Part shown: positions 18,357 to 26,886 of the stretch, one piece after another
Layout: each line of letters begins with the position of its first letter
How positions within the stretch are numbered: position 1 is the stretch's first letter
Origin: Rhodobacter sp.
GTDB lineage: Bacteria > Pseudomonadota > Alphaproteobacteria > Rhodobacterales > Rhodobacteraceae
DNA length: 64,000 nucleotides
Assembly: GCA_020250175.1 (NCBI GenBank)
Contig: JADCEN010000033.1
Coordinates: forward strand, 100,089-164,088
Direction: 5' to 3'
Made by a program: the position numbers and the translations under genes
Notes under the pieces: model-generated
What the model was told of the DNA's origin: nothing
What the model saw: only the letters and a program-made list of their open reading frames with translations
Database searches by the model: none

Positions 18357-19604
18357 ATGACACGCTATTCCGCTTTCGCCATCGCCCGTGAGGCGCTGCG
18401 CAACCATCAGGGCTGGCAGCGAGCCTGGGCCAGGGCCACGCCGAAGGCGCAGTATGATGCGGTGATCGTCGGCGCGGGCGGCCATGGCCTGGCCACTGCC
18501 TATTACCTTGGCAGGAACCACGGCATCACCAATGTGGCGGTGATCGAAAAGGGCTGGCTCGGCGGCGGCAACACGGGCCGCAACACCACGATCATCCGGT
18601 CGAACTATCTGCAGGACCCGTCGGCGGCGCTGTATGAAAAGGCGCGCAGCCTGTATGAGACGCTGAGCCAGGAGCTGAACTACAACGTCATGTTCAGCCC
18701 GCGCGGCCTTCTGATGCTGGCCCAGACCCAACATGAGGTGCGCGGCTATCTGCGCACCGTGCATGCCAATATGCTGCAGGGCGTGCAGACCGAATGGATC
18801 GGGCCGGACCGGGTGAAAGACCTGGTGCCGATCATCAATATCGACGGGCCGAGGTACCCGGTGCTGGGCGCGCTGTATCAGGCGCGCGGCGGCACGGCGC
18901 GGCATGATGCCGTGGCCTGGGGCTATGCGCGGGCCTGCTCGGCGATGGGCATGGACATCATCCAGCAATGCGAAGTGACCGGCGTGCGGTCCGACGCAGG
19001 ACGGGTGACGGGGGTCGAGACCACCAAGGGCTTTATCGGCACGAAGAAGCTCGGCATCGTCGTGGCCGGCCATTCGGGGCAGGTGGCCGGGATGGCCGGC
19101 TTCCGCCTGCCGGTGGAAGCTGTGGCGCTGCAGGCGCTGGTATCGGAACCGATCAAGCCCTGCATGGATGTGGTGGTGATGGCCAATACTGTGCATGGCT
19201 ACATGAGCCAATCCGACAAGGGCGAGATGGTGATCGGCGGCGGCACCGACGGCTTCAACAACTTCACCCAGCGCGGCAGCTTTCACCATATCGAGGAAAC
19301 CCTGCGCGCCCTGATCGAAACCTTTCCGATGATCTCCCGCCTGAAAATGCTGCGCCAGTGGGGCGGCATCGTGGATATGACCGGCGACCGGTCGCCCATC
19401 ATTTCGAAAACGCCGCTGGGCAACTGTTTCATCAACTGCGGCTGGGGCACCGGCGGGTTCAAGGCAATCCCCGGCTCTGGCTGGGCGATGGCAGAGCTGA
19501 TGGCAAAGGGCGAGCCGGGGCCGCTGGCGGCGGATTTCGGGATGGAGAGGTTCAGGGAAGGGCGGTTTATTGATGAGTCTGTGGCGGCGGGGGTGGCACA
19601 TTGA
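18357..19604 (+). CDS. soxB: Sarcosine oxidase subunit beta
   Basis: The 415-residue beta subunit of heterotetrameric sarcosine oxidase, which oxidatively demethylates sarcosine to glycine with formaldehyde or methylene-tetrahydrofolate. It carries the N-terminal ADP-binding motif VIVGAGGHGLATAYYLG near residue 37, and the covalent-flavin region follows the family pattern GGNTGRNTTIIRSNYLQ. The C-terminal NCGWGTGGFKAIPGSG segment contacts the flavin. It is first in the operon. Its stop shares one base with the start of the inserted HEPN-like gene, so that gene is read in the same transcript. Confidence 0.97.
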   Translation: MTRYSAFAIAREALRNHQGWQRAWARATPKAQYDAVIVGAGGHGLATAYYLGRNHGITNVAVIEKGWLGGGNTGRNTTIIRSNYLQDPSAALYEKARSLYETLSQELNYNVMFSPRGLLMLAQTQHEVRGYLRTVHANMLQGVQTEWIGPDRVKDLVPIINIDGPRYPVLGALYQARGGTARHDAVAWGYARACSAMGMDIIQQCEVTGVRSDAGRVTGVETTKGFIGTKKLGIVVAGHSGQVAGMAGFRLPVEAVALQALVSEPIKPCMDVVVMANTVHGYMSQSDKGEMVIGGGTDGFNNFTQRGSFHHIEETLRALIETFPMISRLKMLRQWGGIVDMTGDRSPIISKTPLGNCFINCGWGTGGFKAIPGSGWAMAELMAKGEPGPLAADFGMERFREGRFIDESVAAGVAH

Positions 19605-20278
19605 TGGACGATGAGATTTGGTTCGATCCGCTAGACGCAATCCAAGAATTGGGAAGACTATCTCAAGTTGAAGTGCTCTTCATGGATGCGGCTTGGCAGA
19701 AAGCCTACAGGTCGCGTCAGGAATGGGCTAAATTTTCATCGGAAGAGAATTTCAACTTTTCCGAAGATCAGCTTGATGACCTTGAACGAAGCGAGCGACT
19801 TCAGGTGGAAATGCTGAACCAGACTTACCTGCGCGCTCACTTAGTCATGAGTTACAGTATTTTCGAGAAGGGAATAGTTTCTCTTTCTTCACGTGGGTTT
19901 AGTTATGTCATGCGCGAGATACCTCCTAAAAAAGGGCCAAAATCAGGGTTTGATTTCACGAGAGATTTACTTGAGCGGTGTGATCTGAAAAAGACAATCC
20001 ATTCAGAGGATTGGGACAAAGCTGACGCCCTTAGGAAAATAAGAAATGTGGTTGCGCATAGCGCATCGATTTTGGAATCTCCAAAAGATAAGAACAACTT
20101 CGAGAATTGGAAGGTAAAGTTCTTTGGTATTTCGACGCGACCGTTTGGTAGTGAGGATAGTCAACTGAACCAGATTTGGCTTGAGGCATACTTAGTGCGA
20201 TACGCTTCTGATGTATTCCGGGGCGTGCTGGAGTTCATGAAAAACGAAATAGAGAGTCGTCTAAATGCTTCTTCTTGA
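19604..20278 (+). CDS. HEPN-like protein of unknown function inside the sox operon
   Basis: A 224-residue cytosolic protein that I do not recognise by name. It is mostly helical, with no signal peptide or membrane segment. RKIRNVVAH at residues 144-152 gives an Rx4H motif (R147, H152), the catalytic signature of many HEPN RNases, and a preceding SYSIFEKGIVSLS helix suits that fold. The gene lies between soxB and soxD. TGATG overlaps soxB and its 3' end overlaps soxD by 14 bases, so translation is coupled. Base composition differs sharply from the flanks: one sampled 60-base line has 27 G/C. This indicates transfer. No antitoxin gene is adjacent. It could be a toxin, defence RNase or regulator; function is inferred. 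Confidence 0.7.
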   Translation: MDDEIWFDPLDAIQELGRLSQVEVLFMDAAWQKAYRSRQEWAKFSSEENFNFSEDQLDDLERSERLQVEMLNQTYLRAHLVMSYSIFEKGIVSLSSRGFSYVMREIPPKKGPKSGFDFTRDLLERCDLKKTIHSEDWDKADALRKIRNVVAHSASILESPKDKNNFENWKVKFFGISTRPFGSEDSQLNQIWLEAYLVRYASDVFRGVLEFMKNEIESRLNASS

Positions 20279-20585
20279 ATGCCCCTATTGCGGCATCGCC
20301 GCCGAGGAAACCGAACTGGCCCCCGGCGGCGAGGCGCATTTGAAGCGCTTCGGCCCCAAATCTTCGGATGATGAGTTTGAGTCTTACATGTTCGCGCGCA
20401 AGAACCCCAAGGGCGTGCATTTCGAGCGCTGGCGGCATGCCTATGGCTGCGGCAAGTGGTTCCTTGCCGCCCGCTGTACCGCCACGCTGGAGGTGTTCGG
20501 CACCTATCCGGCGCAGGTCGGGGCACCGCCGCCCGAGATCGTGGCAAAAATCAAGGCCCGCCGTCCCGGCTGGTCGCCCGAATGA
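20265..20585 (+). CDS. soxD: Sarcosine oxidase subunit delta
   Basis: The 106-residue zinc-binding delta subunit of heterotetrameric sarcosine oxidase. The CPYCG motif at residues 6-10 and a distal Cys near residue 66 (AYGCGKWF) account for zinc ligation, and the WRHAYGCGKWF block is typical of SoxD. Its ATG lies 14 bases inside the end of the HEPN-like gene, so it has adapted to, or been left undisturbed by, that insertion. The gene is complete. A large hairpin element sits between it and soxA. Confidence 0.96.
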   Translation: MLLLECPYCGIAAEETELAPGGEAHLKRFGPKSSDDEFESYMFARKNPKGVHFERWRHAYGCGKWFLAARCTATLEVFGTYPAQVGAPPPEIVAKIKARRPGWSPE

Positions 20586-20594
20586 CCCGCTGCA

Positions 20595-20732
20595 AGCCCC
20601 CCCTCCCATCCTCCCCCACAAGGGGGGAGGGGCCGGTCGCGCCCCGAGGTGCCCCCGGTTTCCGAACACAGAGGACGCTGCCCACCCGCGCGCCCCTCCC
20701 CCCTTGTGGGGGAGGGATGGGGTGGGGGGGCC
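20595..20732. repeat. Long inverted repeat between soxD and soxA
   Basis: Two arms of about 38-40 bases (20595-20634 and 20692-20732), each built around CCCCCACAAGGGGGGAGGGG, are near-perfect reverse complements separated by about 57 bases. Such CCCCACAAGGGGGG palindromic elements look like a dispersed extragenic repeat. In the transcript this forms a strong hairpin between soxD and soxA, which could attenuate transcription or stabilise the upstream message and so set subunit ratios. Confidence 0.8.
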
Positions 20733-20832
20733 AGCGGCCCGCAGGCCCAATCGCTGCAGATCGCGCGCATTCGACCCCACCATCCCGCGCCGCCTGGCGG
20801 GGGGCCGTCCACCAAGCCGCAGGAATACGAGC

Positions 20833-23800
20833 ATGAGCACCCGTCTGGCCCGTGGCGGCCGCCTGATCGACCGGTCGGCGGCGCTGGACTTCACCTTCAA
20901 CGGCCGCCGCCTGCGCGGGTATCAGGGCGATACGCTGGCCTCGGCACTTTTGGCCAATGACCGGATGCTGGTGGGGCGCAGCTTCAAGTATCACCGTCCT
21001 CGTGGAATTGTCGGCGCGGGCCCGGAAGAGCCGAATGCGCTGGTCAATCTGGGGCAGGGCGGGCGGCTGGAACCCAATCAGCGCGCCACCACAACCGAAC
21101 TGTTCGACGGGCTGGTCTGTACCAGCCAGAACCACTGGCCCAGCCTTGAATATGACTTGGGCGTGGTGAACAATTATCTCGCGCGCCTGCTGCCGGCCGG
21201 GTTCTATTACAAGACCTTCATCCACCCGCGCCCCTTCTGGAAACACCTGTTCGAGCCGGTCATCCGCCAGTCCGCCGGCCTTGGCAAAGCGCCGAAGGGC
21301 CGCGATGCGGACCGCTATGAGCAGGCCTATGCCTTTTGCGATGTGCTGGTGATTGGCGGCGGCATCGCCGGGCTGGAAGCGGCGCTTGTCGCCGCCCGCG
21401 CGGGCCTGCGCGTGATGCTGCTGGAACAGACCGCCCATTGGGGCGGGCGCGCGCCCGTGGACGGGCTGCAGATTGACGGCAAGCCGGCGCAGGACTGGGT
21501 CGATGCCACGGTGGCCACCCTTGCCGCGATGAATACGGTCACCCTGCGGCGGCGCTGCACCGGGGTCGGGGTGTATGACCACGGCTATGTGCTGGCCGAC
21601 GAAAGGGTGGCCGACCATACCCCCGGCGACGGGCGCCCGAAGCACCGCCTGTGGCGCATTCGCGCGGGCCGCATCATCACCGCGACCGGGGCCATCGAAC
21701 GGCCGCTGTCCTTTGCCGGCAATGACATTCCCGGCGTCATGCTGGCCTCGGCGGTGCGCGATTATGTCGTCAATCAGGCGGTGTCGCCAGGGGACCGCAC
21801 CGTGGTGGTCACCAATAATGACGATGCCTACCGCACCGCCTTCGCGCTGACCGAAGCCGGGTTGCGGGTTCCGGCCATCATCGATGCCCGCAACACCATA
21901 TCGGGCGCGCTGGCCGACCGCGCCCGCGCGCTGGGCATCCGCATCGAGGCGGGCCGGGCCATTGCAAGGGTCAAGGGCGGCAAGCGGGTAACGGGCCTGT
22001 CGCTGTGCCTGCAGGCGGGCGAAGGCTCGGTGCTGGAAGATATCGCCTGCGACGCCATCGCCATGTCAGGCGGCTGGTCGCCCGTGGTGCATCTGTGGAG
22101 CCATTGCGGCGGCAAACTGATCTGGGATGCGGCCCAGGCCTGTTTCCGCCCCGATCCCGACCGCCCGCCGCTGACCCATGACGGCAGCACCATGGTCATC
22201 GCCGCCGGTGCCGCCAATGGCGCGCTGGATGACGCGGCGGTGCTGGCCGATGCCCATGCAGCCGGTCTGGCCGCCGTCAAGGCCGCAGGGGCCAAGGCGA
22301 AGAAATCCGCAGCCCCCATGGTTGCCGACCCCGTCGGCCATGCGGTGGAACCGGTCTGGGTGATGCCGCAGGGCGCTGGCCCCGATCTGCGCGCCAAGAT
22401 GTGGCTCGACTATCAGAACGACGTCAAAGTCTCGGACGTGCAGCTTGCGGCGCGCGAGGGGTATGAGAGTGTGGAGCACACCAAGCGCTATACCACGCTG
22501 GGCATGGCAACTGATCAGGGTAAGCTGAGCAATATCAATGGCCTGGCCGTTCTTTCTCAGGCGTTGAATGAAGATATTCCCCAAGTGGGCACCACCACCT
22601 TCCGCCCGCCCTACACCCCCGTCACCCTGGGGGCGCTGGCGGGCGAGGCGCGGGGCGAGATCTTCCAGCCGCTGCGCCGCACCCCGATCCACGGCTGGCA
22701 CGAATCCGCCGGGGCTTACCTTGAGCCGGTGGGCCTGTGGCGGCGGCCCTATTGCTTTGTGCGACCGGGCGAGACGCATGAACAGGCCGTTCACCGCGAG
22801 GTCCTGAATGTCCGCAAGGCCGTGGGCCTGCTGGATGCCTCGACCCTGGGCAAGATCATCGTCAAGGGCCCCGATGCGGGCCGGTTCCTGGACATGCTCT
22901 ATACCGGGGTGATGTCCGCCCTGCCGGTGGGCAAATGCCGCTACGGGCTGATGTGCGGCGAGTCCGGCTTTCTGATGGATGACGGCGTCGTGGCGCGCCT
23001 CGATGAGGAGACCTGGCTGTGCCACACCACGTCCGGTGGCGCGGACCGCATTCATGGCCATATGGAAGACTGGCTGCAATGCGAATGGTGGGACTGGCAG
23101 GTGTTCACCGCCAATGTCACCGAACAATATGCGCAAGTGGCGGTCGTCGGCCCCAACGCGCGCAAGCTGCTGGAAAAGCTGGGCGGCATGGAGGTGTCGA
23201 AAGAGGCGCTGCCTTTCATGACCTGGGCCGATGGCACGCTGGGCGGGTTTGCGGTGCGCGCCTTCCGCATCAGCTTCTCGGGCGAGTTGAGCTATGAAAT
23301 CGCCGTGCCGGCCAGCCACGGTCTTGCCTTCTGGAACGCCTGCGTCGTGGCGGGCGAGGGGCTGGGCCTGATGCCCTACGGCACCGAGGCGCTGCATGTG
23401 CTGCGCGCCGAGAAGGGTTTCATCATGATCGGCGATGAAACCGACGGCACCGTCATTCCGCAGGACCTTGGCCTGGGCTGGGCCATATCGAAGACGAAGC
23501 CCGATTATCTGGGCAAGCGCGGGCAGAAACGCGCCTTTCTGGCCTCGGGCGACCGCTGGCGGCTGGTGGGCCTTGAAACGCTGGACGGCTCGGTCATCCC
23601 GGACGGTGCCTATGCGGTAGCAGAGGGGACGAACCCGAACGGGCAGCGCAATGTGCAGGGGCGCGTTACCTCGACCTATTTCTCGCCGACGCTGGGGCGC
23701 GGCATTGCCATGGGGCTGGTGCGCCGCGGGCCGGAGCGGAGGGGTGAGGTGCTGGAATTTCCAAAGGTCGGGGGCGGGTCGGTGATGGCGCGCATCGTTG

Positions 23801-23844
23801 ATCCGGTGTTTTACGACAGGGACGGAGAGAAGCAGAATGTCTGA
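20833..23844 (+). CDS. soxA: Sarcosine oxidase subunit alpha
   Basis: The 1003-residue alpha subunit of heterotetrameric sarcosine oxidase. The ATG at 20833 (MSTRLARGGRLIDRS) is chosen; the track frame extends through the hairpin. Domains in order: an N-terminal 2Fe-2S-ferredoxin-like fold of the SoxA type (FTFNGRRLRGYQGDTLASAL), an NAD-binding region with VLVIGGGIAGLEAALVAAR near residue 170, a linker, and a C-terminal aminomethyltransferase (GcvT-like) domain from about residue 600 that binds tetrahydrofolate. It overlaps soxG by eight bases. Length and content are normal. Confidence 0.97.
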   Translation: MSTRLARGGRLIDRSAALDFTFNGRRLRGYQGDTLASALLANDRMLVGRSFKYHRPRGIVGAGPEEPNALVNLGQGGRLEPNQRATTTELFDGLVCTSQNHWPSLEYDLGVVNNYLARLLPAGFYYKTFIHPRPFWKHLFEPVIRQSAGLGKAPKGRDADRYEQAYAFCDVLVIGGGIAGLEAALVAARAGLRVMLLEQTAHWGGRAPVDGLQIDGKPAQDWVDATVATLAAMNTVTLRRRCTGVGVYDHGYVLADERVADHTPGDGRPKHRLWRIRAGRIITATGAIERPLSFAGNDIPGVMLASAVRDYVVNQAVSPGDRTVVVTNNDDAYRTAFALTEAGLRVPAIIDARNTISGALADRARALGIRIEAGRAIARVKGGKRVTGLSLCLQAGEGSVLEDIACDAIAMSGGWSPVVHLWSHCGGKLIWDAAQACFRPDPDRPPLTHDGSTMVIAAGAANGALDDAAVLADAHAAGLAAVKAAGAKAKKSAAPMVADPVGHAVEPVWVMPQGAGPDLRAKMWLDYQNDVKVSDVQLAAREGYESVEHTKRYTTLGMATDQGKLSNINGLAVLSQALNEDIPQVGTTTFRPPYTPVTLGALAGEARGEIFQPLRRTPIHGWHESAGAYLEPVGLWRRPYCFVRPGETHEQAVHREVLNVRKAVGLLDASTLGKIIVKGPDAGRFLDMLYTGVMSALPVGKCRYGLMCGESGFLMDDGVVARLDEETWLCHTTSGGADRIHGHMEDWLQCEWWDWQVFTANVTEQYAQVAVVGPNARKLLEKLGGMEVSKEALPFMTWADGTLGGFAVRAFRISFSGELSYEIAVPASHGLAFWNACVVAGEGLGLMPYGTEALHVLRAEKGFIMIGDETDGTVIPQDLGLGWAISKTKPDYLGKRGQKRAFLASGDRWRLVGLETLDGSVIPDGAYAVAEGTNPNGQRNVQGRVTSTYFSPTLGRGIAMGLVRRGPERRGEVLEFPKVGGGSVMARIVDPVFYDRDGEKQNV

Positions 23845-24394
23845 TCCGGTCAGCGCCCTGGGCCATGCCGCCTTTGACGGCTTCGCTCGCATCCGCGAAA
23901 TCGGCCCGCTGGGGATGATCACCCTGCGCGCCAGGGCCGATCTTCCGGCGCTGCCCGCCGCCGTCAGGGCGGCCACCGGCCTTGATCTGCCGGCGGTGCG
24001 GCGCATTGTGACGGCAGGGGACCGGTCCATCGGTTGGATGTCGCCCGATGAATGGCTGATCGTGCTGCCCTATCCGCAGGTCGCGCAGACGCTGGCCCGG
24101 CTGTCAGAGGCGCTGCAAGGCCAGCATCATCTGGCCGCCGACGTTTCGGACGCGCGGGCGGTGTTCCGCATCGAAGGGGCCAGGGCCGGTGACGTGCTGA
24201 TGAAGCTGTCGCCGGTCGATCAGGCGCGGCTGGAACCGGGCGAGTTGCGCCGGACCCGCGCCGCCCAGGTCGCCTGCGCCCTGTGGCGCGAGGGCGACGG
24301 GTACACGCTTGTCTGCTTCAGGTCGGTGGCGGGCTATGTCATGGGCCTGCTGACCCATTCCGCGCAGCCCGGAAGTGAGATCTTTCCGGCCTGA
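23837..24394 (+). CDS. soxG: Sarcosine oxidase subunit gamma
   Basis: The 185-residue gamma subunit, the last of the soxBDAG set. It has a GcvT-like fold without catalytic residues and helps assemble the heterotetramer. Family segments include ITLRARADLPALPAAV, SIGWMSPDEWLIVLP, and the central DVSDARAVFRIEGARAGDVL, near residue 105. The ATG at 23837 overlaps the soxA stop by eight bases; the track start is upstream and unsupported. The gene is intact, and the IS110 element lies immediately downstream, so transcription of sox may run into it. Confidence 0.93.
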   Translation: MSDPVSALGHAAFDGFARIREIGPLGMITLRARADLPALPAAVRAATGLDLPAVRRIVTAGDRSIGWMSPDEWLIVLPYPQVAQTLARLSEALQGQHHLAADVSDARAVFRIEGARAGDVLMKLSPVDQARLEPGELRRTRAAQVACALWREGDGYTLVCFRSVAGYVMGLLTHSAQPGSEIFPA

Positions 24395-24725
24395 CGCAGC
24401 CGGTTCCCGCCTGCCCGGCAGGGCAGGGGGGTCGTCTAATCGCATCACATCTTGCAAGCCCTTTCTTTCGGTATGGGGCAGAAAGCCATTGGCGATCAGC
24501 GCAAGTGTTCGTCGAGGCGTGCCGAGATACGTTTGCCGGAGCAGGGTCGTCTTCGCGGTCGACACGTTGGTCGCCGCATGATTGGTGTTCGCGGGAGGGC
24601 CTTCCTATGTCTGATCCGCACTCAGCTGAGGTATCAGCGGTGCATCCCCCTGCACGAAAGGCCCGACCTACGTCCCGGCAGGGACGCTTCGGCGCGCTCA
24701 ATACGCGAGCGCTATCCGAGTAATC

Positions 24726-25751
24726 TCAAGCAGTTGGCCTCGTGCCTCGTTCAAACAGCGTGCCGTCGCGGAGCATCGCATGCATCGTTACTGCCAGCTT
24801 TCTTGCGAGTGCAACGGCCGCGCGCTTGAAGCCGATGCGCTCCCTCAGCTTCAGACCCCAAGTCCGCAGGTCACTCTCAGCTGAACTGCGGGTCAGAATG
24901 ACGGATGCTGCCTCGTAGAGCAGTCCTCGGAGGTGATGATCACCACGTCGGGATATGTGGCCTTTGTAGTCGATCTCGCCAGACTGGTATCGCCGGGTCG
25001 TCAGGCCGACCCAGGCACCCACTGATCGAGATTTTCGGAAGTTATCTGCGCTTTCAATCGCGGTGACAAACGAGGTTGCGGTGATCGCACCCACACCCGG
25101 GATCGACATCAGGATCCGGCAGCCATCGTTCTGACGAGCTTCCGCAGCAATCTGGCGTGCAAGTCGGGCGGCCAGCAGACGGGTTGCGCACCAGGCGTCG
25201 AGCATCGGCAGCAGGATTTCTGACAACTTCGTCTGATCGGAAAGAAGGCGGCGCACATGTCCTTCGAATGTGCTTCCCTTGCCGGACGGGATGAGCAGGC
25301 CGAATGTTTTCATGAACCCTCTGATATGATTGGAAAGATCGACCGTGATCCTGACCAGTCGGTTCCTCGCCGCGATCAGGGTCCGCGCCAGCATGCTGTC
25401 AAAGCCCTTTACCCTCACTTCCCGGAAGAAGCCGATCTCGGCAAGATGCGCCAGACCGTCGGCATCATTCGCGTCAGTCTTGTTCGGCGCCATGTCGAGG
25501 GCCGACTTGGCATGACGGGCATCGATGCAGATCACGGGCAAGCCCTCGGCACGGAGGGCGTGATAGAACCAGACCGACAGGGGGCCGGTCTCGAACACGA
25601 TCCGTTCAACTGTCGGTGCCCGTTTACGCACCAGCTGCGCAATCACCGAAGGGTCGGAGGCACATTTTCCGCGCCAGACTCGTTCTCCGTCGCGCCGGAT
25701 CGACACGGCGGTCTCTTTCATCGAAACGTCCAGGCCGATGTAGTCCTTCAT
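24726..25751 (-). CDS. IS110-family transposase (DEDD recombinase)
   Basis: A 341-residue transposase of the IS110 family. The N-terminal RuvC-like DEDD domain begins MKDYIGLDVSMKETAVSI (first Asp at residue 8). It continues with VFETGPLSVWFYHAL (the Glu, near residue 54) and PNKTDANDADGLAHLAE (the Asp pair, near residue 95). The C-terminal Tnp domain has the helix-hairpin segment LMSIPGVGAITATSFVTAI and the conserved Ser region ISRRGDHHLRGLLYEAA. The full length suggests it is intact and possibly active. Family members use a structured bridge RNA to pair with target and donor DNA. Confidence 0.95.
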   Translation of the reverse strand: MKDYIGLDVSMKETAVSIRRDGERVWRGKCASDPSVIAQLVRKRAPTVERIVFETGPLSVWFYHALRAEGLPVICIDARHAKSALDMAPNKTDANDADGLAHLAEIGFFREVRVKGFDSMLARTLIAARNRLVRITVDLSNHIRGFMKTFGLLIPSGKGSTFEGHVRRLLSDQTKLSEILLPMLDAWCATRLLAARLARQIAAEARQNDGCRILMSIPGVGAITATSFVTAIESADNFRKSRSVGAWVGLTTRRYQSGEIDYKGHISRRGDHHLRGLLYEAASVILTRSSAESDLRTWGLKLRERIGFKRAAVALARKLAVTMHAMLRDGTLFERGTRPTA

Positions 25752-25826
25752 GGCTGTTCTCCATCAGATGTTTGGGCCCGGCGTCCAGTCGAGAGCCCGT
25801 ACCTTCATCATATCGGGGAACAGCCA
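25751..25826. repeat. Inverted repeat upstream of the IS110 transposase
   Basis: The arm TGGCTGTTCTCC (25751-25762) is complementary to GGGGAACAGCCA (25815-25826), with one G-U-type mismatch and a 52-base spacer. It abuts the transposase ATG on its 5' side. It may be a stem of the element's 5' non-coding RNA (a bridge RNA candidate) or an RNA structure that covers the start codon. The pairing is seen; the role is inferred. Confidence 0.5.
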
Positions 25827-25913
25827 CCCTCCCAGCCTTGCTGAGGTTCAGGGGACCGAAGGCCCGCGATTACCCCATGTCTTCTGCCCTGCCTTTTCTT
25901 CGCGAACCACAGG

Positions 25914-25950
25914 GTGGCCCTTGACCTTGCCGTTGCAGGGCCACTTATAC
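25914..25950 (+). promoter_or_regulatory. sodB promoter with flanking inverted repeat
   Basis: TTGACC (25921-25926) and TTATAC (25945-25950) with 18-base spacing make a good sigma-70-type promoter for sodB. A perfect seven-base inverted repeat, GTGGCCC and GGGCCAC, directly precedes the -35 box and the -10 box. A protein bound there would cover the promoter spacer. No regulator can be named. Confidence 0.5.
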
Positions 25951-25987
25951 AGCCCCAAGAGCTTCACCGAACCGAGAGGAGAGTTCC

Positions 25988-26590
25988 ATGGCCTTCACGC
26001 TTCCCGATCTTCCCTATGCCCACGACGCGCTTGCCGCCCTTGGCATGTCGAAGGAAACGCTGGAATACCACCACGACCTGCACCACAAGGCCTATGTCGA
26101 CAACGGCAACAAGCTGATTGCCGGCACCGAGTGGGAAAAGAAGTCGGTGGAAGATATCGTGACCGGCACATATCAGGCCGGGGCGGTGGCGCAGAACGGC
26201 ATTTTCAACAATGCGTCCCAGCACTGGAATCACGCCCTGTTCTGGGAGATCATGGGGCCGGGCGAGGGCAATAAGATGCCCGGTGCCCTGGAAAAGGCCC
26301 TGACCGAGGCTTTCGGTTCGGTGCAGAAGTTCAAGGATGATTTCGCCGCCGCCGGGGCCGGTCAGTTCGGCTCGGGCTGGGCCTGGCTGGTCAGGGACAA
26401 GGACGGGTCGCTGAAGGTCACCAAGACCGAAAACGGCGTCAACCCGCTGTGCTTCGGCCAGACCGCCCTTCTGGGCTGCGACGTGTGGGAGCACAGCTAT
26501 TACATCGACTTTCGCAACAGGCGCCCCGCGTATCTGACCAACTTCCTGGAAAAGCTGGTCAACTGGGACGCGGTCGCGGCACGGCTTTAG
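25988..26590 (+). CDS. sodB: Superoxide dismutase (Fe/Mn family, probably Fe)
   Basis: A 200-residue cytosolic superoxide dismutase that converts superoxide to oxygen and hydrogen peroxide. The four metal ligands are readable: the first His in LEYHHDLHHKAYV, the His in QHWNHALFW, and Asp and His in DVWEHSYYIDF. The FNNASQHWNH and AAGAGQFGSGWAWLV segments fit the iron-type subgroup of alphaproteobacteria. An AGGAGA ribosome-binding site precedes the ATG. It has its own promoter just past the IS110 element, so the insertion seems not to have disrupted it. Confidence 0.97.
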   Translation: MAFTLPDLPYAHDALAALGMSKETLEYHHDLHHKAYVDNGNKLIAGTEWEKKSVEDIVTGTYQAGAVAQNGIFNNASQHWNHALFWEIMGPGEGNKMPGALEKALTEAFGSVQKFKDDFAAAGAGQFGSGWAWLVRDKDGSLKVTKTENGVNPLCFGQTALLGCDVWEHSYYIDFRNRRPAYLTNFLEKLVNWDAVAARL

Positions 26591-26886
26591 GGGCTATTCC
26601 TCAGCGCGGTGCGCGCAGCCTCGCGCACCGCCTCCGGCACCTTTGATGCTTCGGAAATAATACGCAGCGCGGCGTCGCGCTGACCAGAATCGAGAATTGA
26701 GCGCGCATTTGAGACGCGCGTTCTGGAGGCGGGAGCCGTGAAACGCTCCTTCTCCTCCAGATAGGTCGCCGCCTCATAACTCGGCAGGCGTCCCTCGAAG
26801 AGAGAAAGGTATTTCACAAAGCACCTGTAGCCGACCGAACGCAGCTTTCGGGTGAGGGAGGCGTTGGAGTCATGCTGAAAGATCAT
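26587..26886 (-). CDS. Conserved-type hypothetical small protein
   Basis: A 99-residue soluble protein with no recognised domain. It is charged and likely helical, with a segment RTRVSNARSILDSGQRDAAL in the second half. Its ATG overlaps the stop of the LOG-family gene (ATGA), and its own stop overlaps the end of sodB on the other strand, an economical packing that supports a real gene. Translation is probably coupled to the upstream LOG-family gene. No function can be proposed. Confidence 0.55.
   Translation of the reverse strand: MIFQHDSNASLTRKLRSVGYRCFVKYLSLFEGRLPSYEAATYLEEKERFTAPASRTRVSNARSILDSGQRDAALRIISEASKVPEAVREAARTALRNSP

Larger units (their letters stand above)
24395..25910 (-). mobile_element. 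IS110-family insertion element (outer limits)
   Basis: A transposase gene at 24726-25751 is flanked by about 330 bases of non-coding DNA on its 3' side and about 150 on its 5' side, bounded by soxG and the sodB promoter. IS110 elements lack obvious long terminal inverted repeats and target duplications, so the exact ends cannot be set here; the coordinates are the widest possible. The 3' flank contains small hairpins (GCGCTC/GAGCGC and GTCCC/GGGAC). The 5' flank has a 12-base inverted repeat. Either flank could encode the bridge RNA known for this family. Confidence 0.6.

Noticed and set aside
24104-24565. Minus-strand frame reading LIANGFLPHTERKGLQDV
   Set aside because: It looks protein-like for a short stretch but overlaps soxG and the IS110 flank; no family could be named.
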